From the NCBI GenBank assembly GCA_035570275.1, contig DATMNI010000331.1, forward strand, positions 1 to 35,551: a DNA stretch of 35,551 bases, given 5' to 3'. Numbering within the stretch: the first letter of the stretch is position 1; every line of letters begins with the position of its first letter. The position numbers were made by a program, and so were the translations under genes. Shown here in pieces: positions 8,366-15,837 of the stretch. The notes under the pieces were generated by a model, which worked only from the letters and a program-made list of their open reading frames with translations, was not told where the DNA came from and searched no databases. The stretch is from DATMNI01 sp035570275. GTDB lineage: Bacteria; Acidobacteriota; Terriglobia; Bryobacterales; Bryobacteraceae.

Positions 8366-9025
8366 GTGAGACAATTCACCGTCGAACTGGAAGAGCTCAA
8401 CCAAAAGCTGCTGCAAATGGGCGGTCAGGTGGAGACCGCCATCAATCGCAGCGTCCGGGCCCTGGTAGATCAGAACAGGAATCTAGCCGAGCAGGTGATA
8501 CGGGATCATCGGCAGATCGGCCTGCTGGAGATGGAAATCGATGGTATGGCTACCCGCCTCCTGGCGCTCCGCCAGCCGGTGGCCCGCGACCTCCGGCTGC
8601 TTACGGCAGCCCTCAAGATCAATACCGACCTGGAGCGCATCGGCGAACTGGCCGTGCACGTGGCCGAACGCGCAGTATTGCTGATGCACCATCCGCTGGT
8701 CAGACCATTAGTGGACATTCCTCACATGGCGACGCTGGTGCAATCGATGCTTCTGAAGTGCCTGGAGGCGTTTGTCAACGGAGATGCCGCGCTGGCGCGC
8801 TCCGTGCTGCTTTCGGACGATGAAGTCGACCGCCTGCGGGACGCCGTGTATTCGGAACTGCAGGAGACCATGCAGCACGACCCTGGGGTGGTTCCGGCAG
8901 CCGTCGATCTGATCTTTGTGGCGCGCAATCTGGAGCGCATAGGCGACCACGCCACCAACATCGCCGAAGACGTGGTTTTCCTGGTGCAGGGAGTCGACGT
9001 ACGCCACCATGCCGACACTCACTAG
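8366..9025 (+). CDS. phoU: Phosphate transport regulator PhoU (copy 1)
   Basis: The GTG at 8366 follows CTGGAG a few bases upstream. The 219-residue product is all helical with two PhoU repeats (about 16-103 and 118-205). The diagnostic repeats are LKINTDLERIGELAVHVAERA and ARNLERIGDHATNIAEDVVFLVQG, whose acidic/His residues bind metal in the family. PhoU joins PhoR and the Pst transporter and represses the Pho regulon when phosphate is plentiful. It sits between pstB1 and pstS, which is unusual because phoU is normally last in a pst operon. A second, very similar phoU lies at 12894. Confidence 0.94.
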   Translation: MRQFTVELEELNQKLLQMGGQVETAINRSVRALVDQNRNLAEQVIRDHRQIGLLEMEIDGMATRLLALRQPVARDLRLLTAALKINTDLERIGELAVHVAERAVLLMHHPLVRPLVDIPHMATLVQSMLLKCLEAFVNGDAALARSVLLSDDEVDRLRDAVYSELQETMQHDPGVVPAAVDLIFVARNLERIGDHATNIAEDVVFLVQGVDVRHHADTH

Positions 9026-9048
9026 GCGGCGGACGACATTTCATTTCG

Positions 9049-9066
9049 CTGTAACTATTTTGTAAC
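9049..9066 (+). promoter_or_regulatory. Candidate Pho box upstream of pstS
   Basis: CTGTAACTATTTTGTAAC contains TGTAAC at 9050-9055 and again at 9061-9066, an exact 11-base period. Known PhoB sites are 11-base direct repeats built on CTGTCAT-like units, so spacing and composition fit. It lies 54 bases before the pstS start and 21 bases before the -10 at 9088. Binding by PhoB is inferred. Confidence 0.55.
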
Positions 9067-9087
9067 AAATAGCAGGTCTAACGAAGC

Positions 9088-9093
9088 TATACT
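9088..9093 (+). promoter_or_regulatory. Probable -10 element of the pstS promoter
   Basis: TATACT lies 26 bases before the pstS ATG. There is no good -35 hexamer 17 bases upstream (ACAAAT at 9065-9070), which fits an activator-dependent promoter working with the Pho-box-like repeat. Confidence 0.5.
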
Positions 9094-9119
9094 GAGCCCG
9101 AATGCAAAGGAGAAAACGA

Positions 9120-10145
9120 ATGACAAGACGTATTTTCGGATTGACAGTCGCGGTGGTGGCGCTCGCCGGTGTAGCAGCGGCTGCCCTGTCGGTTACTGGA
9201 GCGGGTGCGACGTTTCCGTACCCCATGTACTCCAAATGGTTTAGCGACTACCATAAGATGTACGCCGGTATCGAGATCAACTATCAGTCGATCGGTTCCG
9301 GCGGTGGCATTAAGCAAGTCACCGAAGGCACCGTAGATTTCGGCGCCTCCGACGGACCGATGGATGATACGCAATTGGCCGAATTCAAGACCAAGCGCGG
9401 TTGCGCCGTGCTCCACTTTCCCACGGTGATGGGTGCGGTGGTACCGACGTACAATATCCCAGGCGTGACTGGTGAACTCAATTTCACGGGCGAAGCGCTG
9501 GCCGGTATCTACCTAGGCAAGATCACGAAGTGGAACGACCCGGCCATCGCCAGCGTAAACGCGGGCGTGAAACTGCCGGCCACCGATATCGTTGTGGTTC
9601 ACCGCGGGGAGCCCAGCGGCACCACTTACATCTGGGTCGATTTCCTGGCCAAGGTGAGTCCCGAGTGGAAGAGTAAGGTGGGCGTAAAGACCGCGGTGAA
9701 CTGGCCGACGGGACTAGGCGCCAAGGGCAACGAAGGCGTTTCGGGCCAGATCAAACAGACCGAGGGTTCGATCGGGTACGTGGAACTGATCTATGCGATC
9801 CAGAACAAAATGTCCTACGGTAAGGTGAAGAACGCCGCTGGTGTCTTTGTGAAGGCGGACCTGAAGAGCGTGACCGATGCGGCGGCCAGCGCCGCGGCCG
9901 ATATGCCGGAAGACTTCCGGGTTTCCATCACCAACGCTGCCGGCAAGGGAGCTTTTCCGATTTCGAGCTTCACCTGGCTCCTGGTTCCGGAGAAGATTGC
10001 AGATCCGGCGAAGAAGAAGGCGATTAAGGACTTCCTGACGTGGATGCTGGGTCCGGGCCAGAAACTCACCGGTCCGCTGGCTTACGCTGAACTGCCCAAG
10101 TCCGTCGTCGCCAAAGAGACCAAAGCGATTGCGAAGATTCAATAA
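9120..10145 (+). CDS. pstS: Periplasmic phosphate-binding protein PstS
   Basis: The start is the ATG at 9120 because AAAGGAG (9106-9112) is seven bases upstream; the ATG at 9102 overlaps that site. The product is 341 residues with a signal peptide (about 1-22, TRRIFGLTVAVVALAGVAAA). The mature part shows the phosphate-site strings GAGATFPYPMYSKW, SIGSGGGIKQVTEGTVDFGASD and HRGEPSGTTYIWVDFL, the last corresponding to the Arg/Ser/Gly/Thr cluster that binds phosphate in E. coli PstS. No lipobox cysteine is seen, so it should be soluble in the periplasm. It hands phosphate to PstC/PstA and probably has its own promoter (9049-9093). Confidence 0.96.
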   Translation: MTRRIFGLTVAVVALAGVAAAALSVTGAGATFPYPMYSKWFSDYHKMYAGIEINYQSIGSGGGIKQVTEGTVDFGASDGPMDDTQLAEFKTKRGCAVLHFPTVMGAVVPTYNIPGVTGELNFTGEALAGIYLGKITKWNDPAIASVNAGVKLPATDIVVVHRGEPSGTTYIWVDFLAKVSPEWKSKVGVKTAVNWPTGLGAKGNEGVSGQIKQTEGSIGYVELIYAIQNKMSYGKVKNAAGVFVKADLKSVTDAAASAAADMPEDFRVSITNAAGKGAFPISSFTWLLVPEKIADPAKKKAIKDFLTWMLGPGQKLTGPLAYAELPKSVVAKETKAIAKIQ

Positions 10146-10177
10146 GGGCCCTCGTTTCCGGGGTCGGGATAGTTGAC

Positions 10178-11158
10178 ATGTCGAGTTCCGTTACGGTTCC
10201 CAAGAGTGCCCTGCCTCAGCGCAGGGCACAATCCTTTATCAGCCGCCTGAAGTCCGGCGAAGAACTGGCTTACCTGATCACGGTGACGGCTGCCGCCGTG
10301 ATTATCCTGCTCACGGCGCTGGTGCTTTACGAATTGATCGCCCAGTCCGGCCAGGCCCGGCACAAGTTCGGGTGGAGTTTCCTGTTCACATCGACGTGGG
10401 ATCCGGTGGCGGGCGATTACGGGGCGCTGCCCTTCATCTATGGGACGGTAGTTACTTCGGTGATGGCGCTGCTGATCGCCATACCATTTGGCCTGGGGGC
10501 AGCCATTTTCCTGGCGGAGATGGCGCCGCCCAAGATCTCCAACGCCATGACCTTTCTGATCGAACTGCTGGCGGCGGTGCCGAGCGTGATTTATGGTGTA
10601 TTGGGGATCTTCGTACTGGTGCCGGCGCTCCAAAAGAGCGTGGTGCCAGCGATCAAGTCGGTGGCCGGGTCGCTGCCGATCTTTCAAGGCACCTTCTACG
10701 GCGTGAGCGTTTTTTCCGCCGGGATTGTGTTGTCGGTGATGATCGTCCCTTTTATCATTTCGGTTTCAAGGGAGGTTCTGCTGGCGGTGCCGCGGGACCA
10801 GCGGGAGGCGTCCCTGGCCCTGGGAGCGAGCCAGTGGCAAACCATCTGGCGGGTGGTGATGCCGAACGCTTCGACCGGCATTACGGGATCCATCTTCCTG
10901 GCGTTGGCCCGCGCGCTCGGTGAAACCATGGCGGTCACCATGGTGATCGGCAACGCGCCGCAGATCAAGGCATCGTTGCTGGCGCCGGGGAACTCGATTG
11001 CCTCGATGATCGCCAGCAGCTTCACGGAAGCCACCGACGACCTCTTCTTGAGCGCCCTCGTCGAACTGGGCCTGGTCCTCTTCGGCGTCACTTTCGTCTT
11101 GAACGGTCTGGCCCGTATACTGATAATGACGACCCAACAGAAGGGAGCGCACAAGTGA
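10178..11158 (+). CDS. pstC: Phosphate ABC transporter permease PstC
   Basis: This 326-residue integral inner-membrane protein begins 32 bases after pstS. It has about six membrane helices, the first around residues 28-51 (AYLITVTAAAVIILLTALVLY). The coupling loop that contacts PstB is REVLLAVPRDQREASLALGASQWQTIWRVVMP, the permease EAA-type motif. The PSVIYGVLGIFVLVP segment is typical of PstC. It forms the channel with PstA. The last four bases overlap the GTG start of pstA, consistent with translational coupling. Confidence 0.96.
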   Translation: MSSSVTVPKSALPQRRAQSFISRLKSGEELAYLITVTAAAVIILLTALVLYELIAQSGQARHKFGWSFLFTSTWDPVAGDYGALPFIYGTVVTSVMALLIAIPFGLGAAIFLAEMAPPKISNAMTFLIELLAAVPSVIYGVLGIFVLVPALQKSVVPAIKSVAGSLPIFQGTFYGVSVFSAGIVLSVMIVPFIISVSREVLLAVPRDQREASLALGASQWQTIWRVVMPNASTGITGSIFLALARALGETMAVTMVIGNAPQIKASLLAPGNSIASMIASSFTEATDDLFLSALVELGLVLFGVTFVLNGLARILIMTTQQKGAHK

Positions 11159-12006
11159 AACCAAATTCGGCAATTAAGAATCTGGTTAACTATACGATGT
11201 TCGCCGTTACGGGGCTTTGCACGGTGATCGCGGTCGGAATCCTGTTCTTCATCCTGGGGTACCTCATTTTCAACGGGGGCAAGTCGCTCAGTCTCTCGTT
11301 CTTCACGAATCTGCCCGTTCCGGTCGGTGAGATCGGCGGCGGCATGGCGAACGCGATCGTAGGCAGCGGCAAGGTGCTCGGGCTGGCGACCGTGCTTGGC
11401 ATTCCGATCGGCTTCCTGGGCGGCGTATACCTCTCGGAGTACAGCAACGAGCGCGTAGCCTTCACCATCCGATACATTACGGACCTTCTGAACGGCGTGC
11501 CTTCGATCGTGATCGGGATCGTGGTGTACGCCATCATCGTACATCCGATGGGCCACTATTCGACGTTCGCCGGCGGCGTCGCCCTGGGGATCATGATGAT
11601 TCCGATTTCGGTGCGCAGCACGGAAGAGTTTCTGAGCGCGGTGCCGCAGTCCCTTCGGGAGGCTTCCCTGGCATTGGGCGCTCACAAGTGGAAGTCCATC
11701 GTGACCGTGGTGATTCCGGCCGCCATGCGCGGCATTATTTCGGGAACCATGCTCGACATTGCCCGCGTGGCGGGAGAGACCGCGCCGCTGCTGTTCACGG
11801 CGCTCGGCAGCCAGTATTGGAGCCCGGGTTGGAATGGGCCCACAGCCACGCTTCCGGTGATGATCTACCGGTACGCCATCTCGCCTTATGAGGATTGGCA
11901 ACGGCAAGCCTGGGCCGCCGGTTTCGTGTTGCTGGCCCTGGTGCTGCTGATCAACATCGTCGCCCGTCTGGCGCTTTCGAAAGGAATCTATGTCCCCAAA
12001 GGGTAG
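11155..12006 (+). CDS. pstA: Phosphate ABC transporter permease PstA
   Basis: The 283-residue permease starts at a GTG overlapping the pstC stop by four bases. It has six predicted membrane segments. The family string NGVPSIVIGIVVYAIIV and the coupling loop EEFLSAVPQSLREASLALGAHKWKSIVTVVIP are clear, as is ARVAGETAPLLFTA. It pairs with PstC as the phosphate channel. Its 3' end overlaps the pstB2 start by 17 bases, so pstC-pstA-pstB2 are tightly coupled. Confidence 0.96.
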   Translation: MKPNSAIKNLVNYTMFAVTGLCTVIAVGILFFILGYLIFNGGKSLSLSFFTNLPVPVGEIGGGMANAIVGSGKVLGLATVLGIPIGFLGGVYLSEYSNERVAFTIRYITDLLNGVPSIVIGIVVYAIIVHPMGHYSTFAGGVALGIMMIPISVRSTEEFLSAVPQSLREASLALGAHKWKSIVTVVIPAAMRGIISGTMLDIARVAGETAPLLFTALGSQYWSPGWNGPTATLPVMIYRYAISPYEDWQRQAWAAGFVLLALVLLINIVARLALSKGIYVPKG

Positions 12007-12820
12007 AGCGCCTTCATCGCAGGAGACTCCCCCCGCAAGGCAAGAGCAGAAGAACGCCAACGGCCCGGCGCTAAAAAAACTCTCGGCCGTGAACCTGGAT
12101 TTCTACTATGGCGCCTTCCAGGCTCTACAGAATATCAGCCTGGATTTTCAGGAAAACCACATTACCGCTCTGATCGGTCCGTCCGGGTGCGGGAAGTCCA
12201 CGTTCCTGCGAACCCTGAACCGGATGCACGAGACGGTCAAGGGAACCAGGCTGACCGGGCAGATTCTGCTGGATGGAAAGGATATCCTGAAGGAGGACGT
12301 GAACTCGGTGCGGCTCAAGGTCGGGATGGTGTTCCAGCGGTCCAATCCCTTTCCGAAAACCATCTTCGAGAACGTGGCCTACGGCCTGCACGTCAACAGT
12401 TTCCAGGGCGGCAAGGCGGCGATTCGCGAGGTGGTGGAGAAAAGCCTGGTGAAAGCCGCGCTGTGGGAGGAAGTGAAGGACAAGCTGCACCAGTCCGCCT
12501 TCGGACTATCCGGCGGGCAGCAGCAGAGGTTGTGCATCGCCCGTGCGTTGGCGGTGGAACCCGAAGTTCTTTTGTTGGACGAACCGTGCTCGGCGCTGGA
12601 CCCGATTGCGACGGCCAAGATCGAAGATCTGTTGTTCGCTCTGAAGTCGGAAACGACGATTGTGATTGTGACCCACAACATGCAGCAGGCGGCGCGGGTC
12701 AGCGACTTCACCGGTTTCTTCCTTCTTGGCAAGATGATTGAGTTCAGCACGACGAACGTGATTTTCCAGAACCCAACCCAGACGGCAACGGAAGACTACG
12801 TTACCGGCAGGTTTGGGTAG
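11990..12820 (+). CDS. pstB: Phosphate ABC transporter ATP-binding protein PstB (copy 2)
   Basis: The 276-residue product starts at ATG 11990, with AAAGGA a few bases upstream inside the pstA gene. Walker A GPSGCGKST is at about 63-71; the signature LSGGQQQR, Walker B LLLDEPCSALD and switch VTHNMQQAARVSD are intact. It sits in the canonical slot after pstA, so it is the more likely main ATPase of this transporter. It is the same length as copy 1 and near-identical through the catalytic motifs, but diverges in the stretch after NPFPKTI and in the N-terminal 30 residues. Confidence 0.95.
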   Translation: MSPKGRAPSSQETPPARQEQKNANGPALKKLSAVNLDFYYGAFQALQNISLDFQENHITALIGPSGCGKSTFLRTLNRMHETVKGTRLTGQILLDGKDILKEDVNSVRLKVGMVFQRSNPFPKTIFENVAYGLHVNSFQGGKAAIREVVEKSLVKAALWEEVKDKLHQSAFGLSGGQQQRLCIARALAVEPEVLLLDEPCSALDPIATAKIEDLLFALKSETTIVIVTHNMQQAARVSDFTGFFLLGKMIEFSTTNVIFQNPTQTATEDYVTGRFG

Positions 12821-12893
12821 AGCGCGTTTGGGTAAAGCATGCGGACATGGCACAAAATCGGCTGGGAAAACCGAGCCGGCGTGAGGTGGGGAT

Positions 12894-13583
12894 TTGCGGC
12901 ATTTTAGTATCGAACTGGAACAGTTGAATCAAAAGCTGCTGGAAATGGCCGGCCTGGTGGAATCGGCCATTCATCATAGCGTTCGTTCGCTGGTGGAGCA
13001 GAATCGGGATCTGGCACAGCAGGTGATTCGGGACGAACCGCAAATCAACAGGATGGAGATGGAGATCGACGGTCTGGTCACCCGCCTGCTAGCGCTGCGG
13101 CAGCCGGTGGCTCGCGACCTGCGATTTCTGACGGCGGCGCTCAAGATCAACACGGACCTGGAGCGTATCGGCGACCTGGCCAACCACATTGCGGAACGGG
13201 CGCTATCCCTGATGCACCATCCGCTGGTGAAGCCGATGACGGACATTCCCAAGATGGCATCGCTGGTGCAGTCGATGCTTCTCAACTGTCTGGATGCGTT
13301 CGTCAAAGGGGACGCGGACCTGGCGCGTTCGGTTTTGTTGGCGGACGATGAAGTAGACGCCCTGCGTGACGCGGTGTACGCGGAACTGCTGGCGATCATG
13401 CAGCGCGACCCGGGAATCGTTCCGGCGGCCGTGGACTTGATCTTCGTAGCGCGCAACCTGGAGCGCATCGGCGACCACGCCACCAACATCGCCGAAGATG
13501 TCGTATTCCTGGTTAAGGGCATCGATGTCCGCCATCATGCCGAGCACATCGAGCGAACCGGAACGGGAGACACCGGGAGATAG
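12894..13583 (+). CDS. phoU: Phosphate transport regulator PhoU (copy 2)
   Basis: The reading starts at a TTG (12894) preceded by GAGGTG; the alignment with copy 1 begins exactly here (MRHFSIELEQLNQKLLEMAG against MRQFTVELEELNQKLLQMGG). The 229-residue product has two PhoU repeats with LKINTDLERIGDLANHIAERA and ARNLERIGDHATNIAEDVVFLVKG, plus a short polar C-terminal extension absent from copy 1. It closes the pst cluster, the usual phoU position. By eye about three quarters of residues match copy 1, more than the two PstB copies match each other. Confidence 0.94.
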   Translation: MRHFSIELEQLNQKLLEMAGLVESAIHHSVRSLVEQNRDLAQQVIRDEPQINRMEMEIDGLVTRLLALRQPVARDLRFLTAALKINTDLERIGDLANHIAERALSLMHHPLVKPMTDIPKMASLVQSMLLNCLDAFVKGDADLARSVLLADDEVDALRDAVYAELLAIMQRDPGIVPAAVDLIFVARNLERIGDHATNIAEDVVFLVKGIDVRHHAEHIERTGTGDTGR

Positions 13584-13596
13584 GGCGCGGCGGGCG

Positions 13597-13641
13597 CTTT
13601 GTGGGGCAGATTGTTAATCTGCGGCGGATTGTTAATCCGCC
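13597..13641 (+). repeat. Composite palindromic interspersed repeat, copy B
   Basis: It consists of CTTTGTGGG, then GCAGATT-GTT-AATCTGC (13606-13622, perfect 7-base stem), then GGCGGATT-GTT-AATCCGCC (13623-13641, perfect 8-base stem). Bases 13597-13622 are identical to 34483-34508, and the whole block has the same order as copy A on the minus strand. Confidence 0.85.
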
Positions 13642-13853
13642 TGCGCGATGCGGCAGCGAGCCAGCCCTCGTTTTGGGGTTGCTCCAGGGTGCTGACGGAC
13701 CGGTATGCAATTGATCACGGCGCGACGGCGCGGAATTCCGGACGCCGTCGGCTGGCCAAATCAGCGTGCTTGGACTGAGGTTTAACGCAACGGGCGCTTT
13801 CAGCACGATACCGGCGCTGGCCAAGGAAGGCAGCTCACAGCCGTCGTAAGAAT

Positions 13854-13871
13854 CGCTCCCTGACGGTCGCG
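13854..13871 (-). repeat. Interspersed ACCGTCAGGGAGCG motif, copy 2
   Basis: The minus strand reads CGCGACCGTCAGGGAGCG and shares 15 bases with the motif at 8300-8322. It lies just downstream of the last gene of the cox operon. Confidence 0.5.
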
Positions 13872-13948
13872 TGCGGCCACGGATGAATCTGCTCCGCCAC
13901 CACGCCTTCGGTCGGGGCTTCCAACAAACACAGCCAGGAATGGCCGTG

Positions 13949-14182
13949 CTACTCGTCGCGGTAGCGTTCGCTGCGGCTGAAGACGAACGCGATGAAGCCC
14001 GCCAGAATCAAAAACGGCGGAGCGCCCAAAATGAGAATCCCCGAATTCAGCACGCGGGATCGCGCATCGTTCTGCGCGTGCGCGGTGCGGTAACACATCA
14101 CGCACTGCGCGCTCGCCGGAACGGTGAGCACGGGTAGCGTGAGCGCCGTCCACAAAGCCGGGACCAGCAGTCGCCGTTTCAT
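13949..14182 (-). CDS. Small exported membrane protein with CVMC motif, end of cox operon
   Basis: The 77-residue product has an N-terminal signal sequence (about 1-25, ending VPASA), then QCVMCYRTAHAQ with a CxxC pair at about 27-30, a single membrane helix (about 49-68) and a charged C-terminus (SRSERYRDE). Its start overlaps the end of the subunit IV gene by four bases (ATGA), so it is translationally coupled to the oxidase operon. I do not recognise a named family. The periplasmic CxxC suggests a metal, heme or thiol role in oxidase assembly, but it could also be a structural subunit. It is supported as a gene by the coupling and by its signal peptide and helix. Confidence 0.72.
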   Translation of the reverse strand: MKRRLLVPALWTALTLPVLTVPASAQCVMCYRTAHAQNDARSRVLNSGILILGAPPFLILAGFIAFVFSRSERYRDE

Positions 14183-14502
14183 GCGCCCGGCCTCATGCCC
14201 GGCAGCCGCGATGCATCGCCGAGGAACATCAGCATCAGCAGGATGCAGAAAATCAACATCGGGAACAAGGTCAGGAACAGGCTCAAGCGCTCGAACTTCA
14301 GGTGCATGAAGTAGGCGATGATCAGCGCCGCCTTGATCACCGACAGGCCGACCAGGATGGTCAGCATGATTAAAATGGGTACTTGCTCGTAAGCCAGCAG
14401 AACTTCGGCTCCGGTCAATACCAACAGCGTCACCCAGACCTTGGCGAACGTGGGGATGGTCGGCCCGTGGTGGTGGACGGCTTCTTCCGTATGCGTGCTC
14501 AT
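14179..14502 (-). CDS. coxD: Cytochrome c oxidase subunit IV
   Basis: The 107-residue product has three hydrophobic helices (about 20-38, 43-65 and 72-95) with the subunit IV signature AYFMHLKFE between the second and third. It belongs to the CtaF/CyoD-like small subunit family, which stabilises the heme-copper oxidase. A His-rich N-terminus (HHHGPTIP) precedes the first helix. It lies 28 bases after the subunit III gene and overlaps the following small gene by four bases. Confidence 0.88.
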   Translation of the reverse strand: MSTHTEEAVHHHGPTIPTFAKVWVTLLVLTGAEVLLAYEQVPILIMLTILVGLSVIKAALIIAYFMHLKFERLSLFLTLFPMLIFCILLMLMFLGDASRLPGMRPGA

Positions 14503-14530
14503 GCGTTCCCTCCTCTCAGGGCTTCCTCAA

Positions 14531-15163
14531 TCAAATCTTGGCCGACATCAAATAGACCAGCGGGAAGATGAACATCCACACCAGGTCGACGAAGTGCCAG
14601 TAGAGACCGGCGACTTCCACGTCCTCGGCCTTGAATTTTCCGCGCACCACGGCCTGGCCGACGATGCCCAGGTAAATCAGCCCGATCACCACGTGGGTCA
14701 TGTGCAGGCCGGTGAGCGAGAAGAACGTGCCGCCGAAAAGCGGCACTCCGTACTCGTTGCTGAACGCGGTGATGTGCTCGTTGTTGATCAGGTTCATCCA
14801 CTCGTTGAGGTGCAGAACCACGAACGCCGCGCCGGCCGCCATGGTGCCCACAATCCAGCCTGCCGCCGCTTTGCGGTTCCCCTGGTTCATGGCGTGGACC
14901 GCCATCACCATCGTCAAACTGCTGGTGAGCAGGCAGAACGTCATGATGCTGGAGAAGATGATGCTCGGCGAAAAGTGGAAGGGCGTGGGCCAGTTGGGCG
15001 TGGCCACCCGGCAGTACGTATAGGCAAACAGCATTACCGAGAACGTAAGCGAGTCCGAAATGATGAACAGCCACATTCCGAACTTCTTCGAATTGGTCGC
15101 GTAGGGCGACCGGCCGCCTTCCCAGGGCGAGGTGGAAACAACGGCGCTGACATGGGACGACAT
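14531..15163 (-). CDS. coxC: Cytochrome c oxidase subunit III (copy 1)
   Basis: The 210-residue product has five predicted membrane helices. Characteristic strings are KFGMWLFIISDSLTF at the start of helix 1, TGLHMTHVVIGLIYL, and the terminal GLYWHFVDLVWMFIFPLVYL. The length suits the five-helix subunit III of caa3/bo-type oxidases. It is three bases downstream of the neighbouring subunit III-like gene (15167-15805), so the two are read one after the other. Confidence 0.92.
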   Translation of the reverse strand: MSSHVSAVVSTSPWEGGRSPYATNSKKFGMWLFIISDSLTFSVMLFAYTYCRVATPNWPTPFHFSPSIIFSSIMTFCLLTSSLTMVMAVHAMNQGNRKAAAGWIVGTMAAGAAFVVLHLNEWMNLINNEHITAFSNEYGVPLFGGTFFSLTGLHMTHVVIGLIYLGIVGQAVVRGKFKAEDVEVAGLYWHFVDLVWMFIFPLVYLMSAKI

Positions 15164-15166
15164 CCC

Positions 15167-15805
15167 TTACCCCCAAACGTAGAATAGAAGCATCAGGTAC
15201 AACCACAGCCCATCCAGAAAGTGCCAGAAAATGGCGCTGATGTCCACGCGCGTGCGCTTGGCCGGCCCCAGGCTGAGGCGCAGCGCCTGCACATCCACAT
15301 AAATCAGCGCGGTCACGCCGCCCAGCAGGTGAAACGCGTGCGAGGCGGTCAAAAGGTAAAAGAACGAACTGCTCGGATTGCTGGAGATGTAAATACCGGC
15401 GCTCTTCAACTGCTGCCAGGCCACCCACTGGCCGGCCAGGAACAACACTCCCAGGCCGGTGCCGAGCGTCCACCAGGTATTGAATTTGCCGCGAGCCCCA
15501 GCTTTCAGACATCGCCGCGCCACTTCCAGGGCGAAGCTCGATGCCAGCAACACGACGGTGTTCAGCCAGAGGATTGCCGGCTTGGCCATGCTGGACCAAT
15601 CGTCCGAAAGGCCGCGCCGTACCACCAGCGCCGAGGTGAGCGCGGCGAACACCATGGTACTGGCAGCCAGTAGAACGTATAGCCCCGTGAAGGAGGCGCG
15701 CCGCGACCCGCCGCGGCCCTCCGACCCACCATCGCCATCGCCCCAACCCGGGTCAACGGGCGGCGGCGGACCCTGCATGATATCGTGCGTGAGAGAAGCA
15801 GGCAT
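15167..15805 (-). CDS. Cytochrome c oxidase subunit III-like protein (copy 2)
   Basis: The 212-residue product has a Gly/Asp/Pro-rich soluble N-terminus of about 38 residues, then five helices. Subunit III marks include ASHAFHLLGGVTALIY and AIFWHFLDGLWLYLMLLFYVW. It is clearly related to copy 1 but lacks its N-terminal MWLF string. Two adjacent subunit III genes have been seen in other heme-copper clusters; whether both enter the same enzyme, or serve two related complexes, is not known from the sequence. Confidence 0.9.
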   Translation of the reverse strand: MPASLTHDIMQGPPPPVDPGWGDGDGGSEGRGGSRRASFTGLYVLLAASTMVFAALTSALVVRRGLSDDWSSMAKPAILWLNTVVLLASSFALEVARRCLKAGARGKFNTWWTLGTGLGVLFLAGQWVAWQQLKSAGIYISSNPSSSFFYLLTASHAFHLLGGVTALIYVDVQALRLSLGPAKRTRVDISAIFWHFLDGLWLYLMLLFYVWG

Positions 15806-15837
15806 AACCTTTAGATGCGCCGGCGGATGCGGGAGCC

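Larger units (their letters stand above)
13584..13948. other. Intergenic region between convergent pst and cox operons
   Basis: This 365-base gap lies between phoU2 and the end of the oppositely oriented cox operon. It contains the composite palindromic repeat (13597-13641) and, near the cox side, a second interspersed motif (13854-13868). No credible gene was found. The tandem hairpins could serve as a shared transcription-stop region for the two convergent operons. Confidence 0.6.

Noticed and set aside
10696..12060. A 454-codon open frame on the minus strand across pstC and pstA.
   Set aside because: Both permease genes are unambiguous on the plus strand; the frame is a shadow.
13513..13824. 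A minus-strand frame containing LKAPVALNLSPSTLIWPADG, resembling an exported Ig-like segment.
   Set aside because: It is short, has no signal peptide or ribosome site, and runs into the phoU2 coding sequence.
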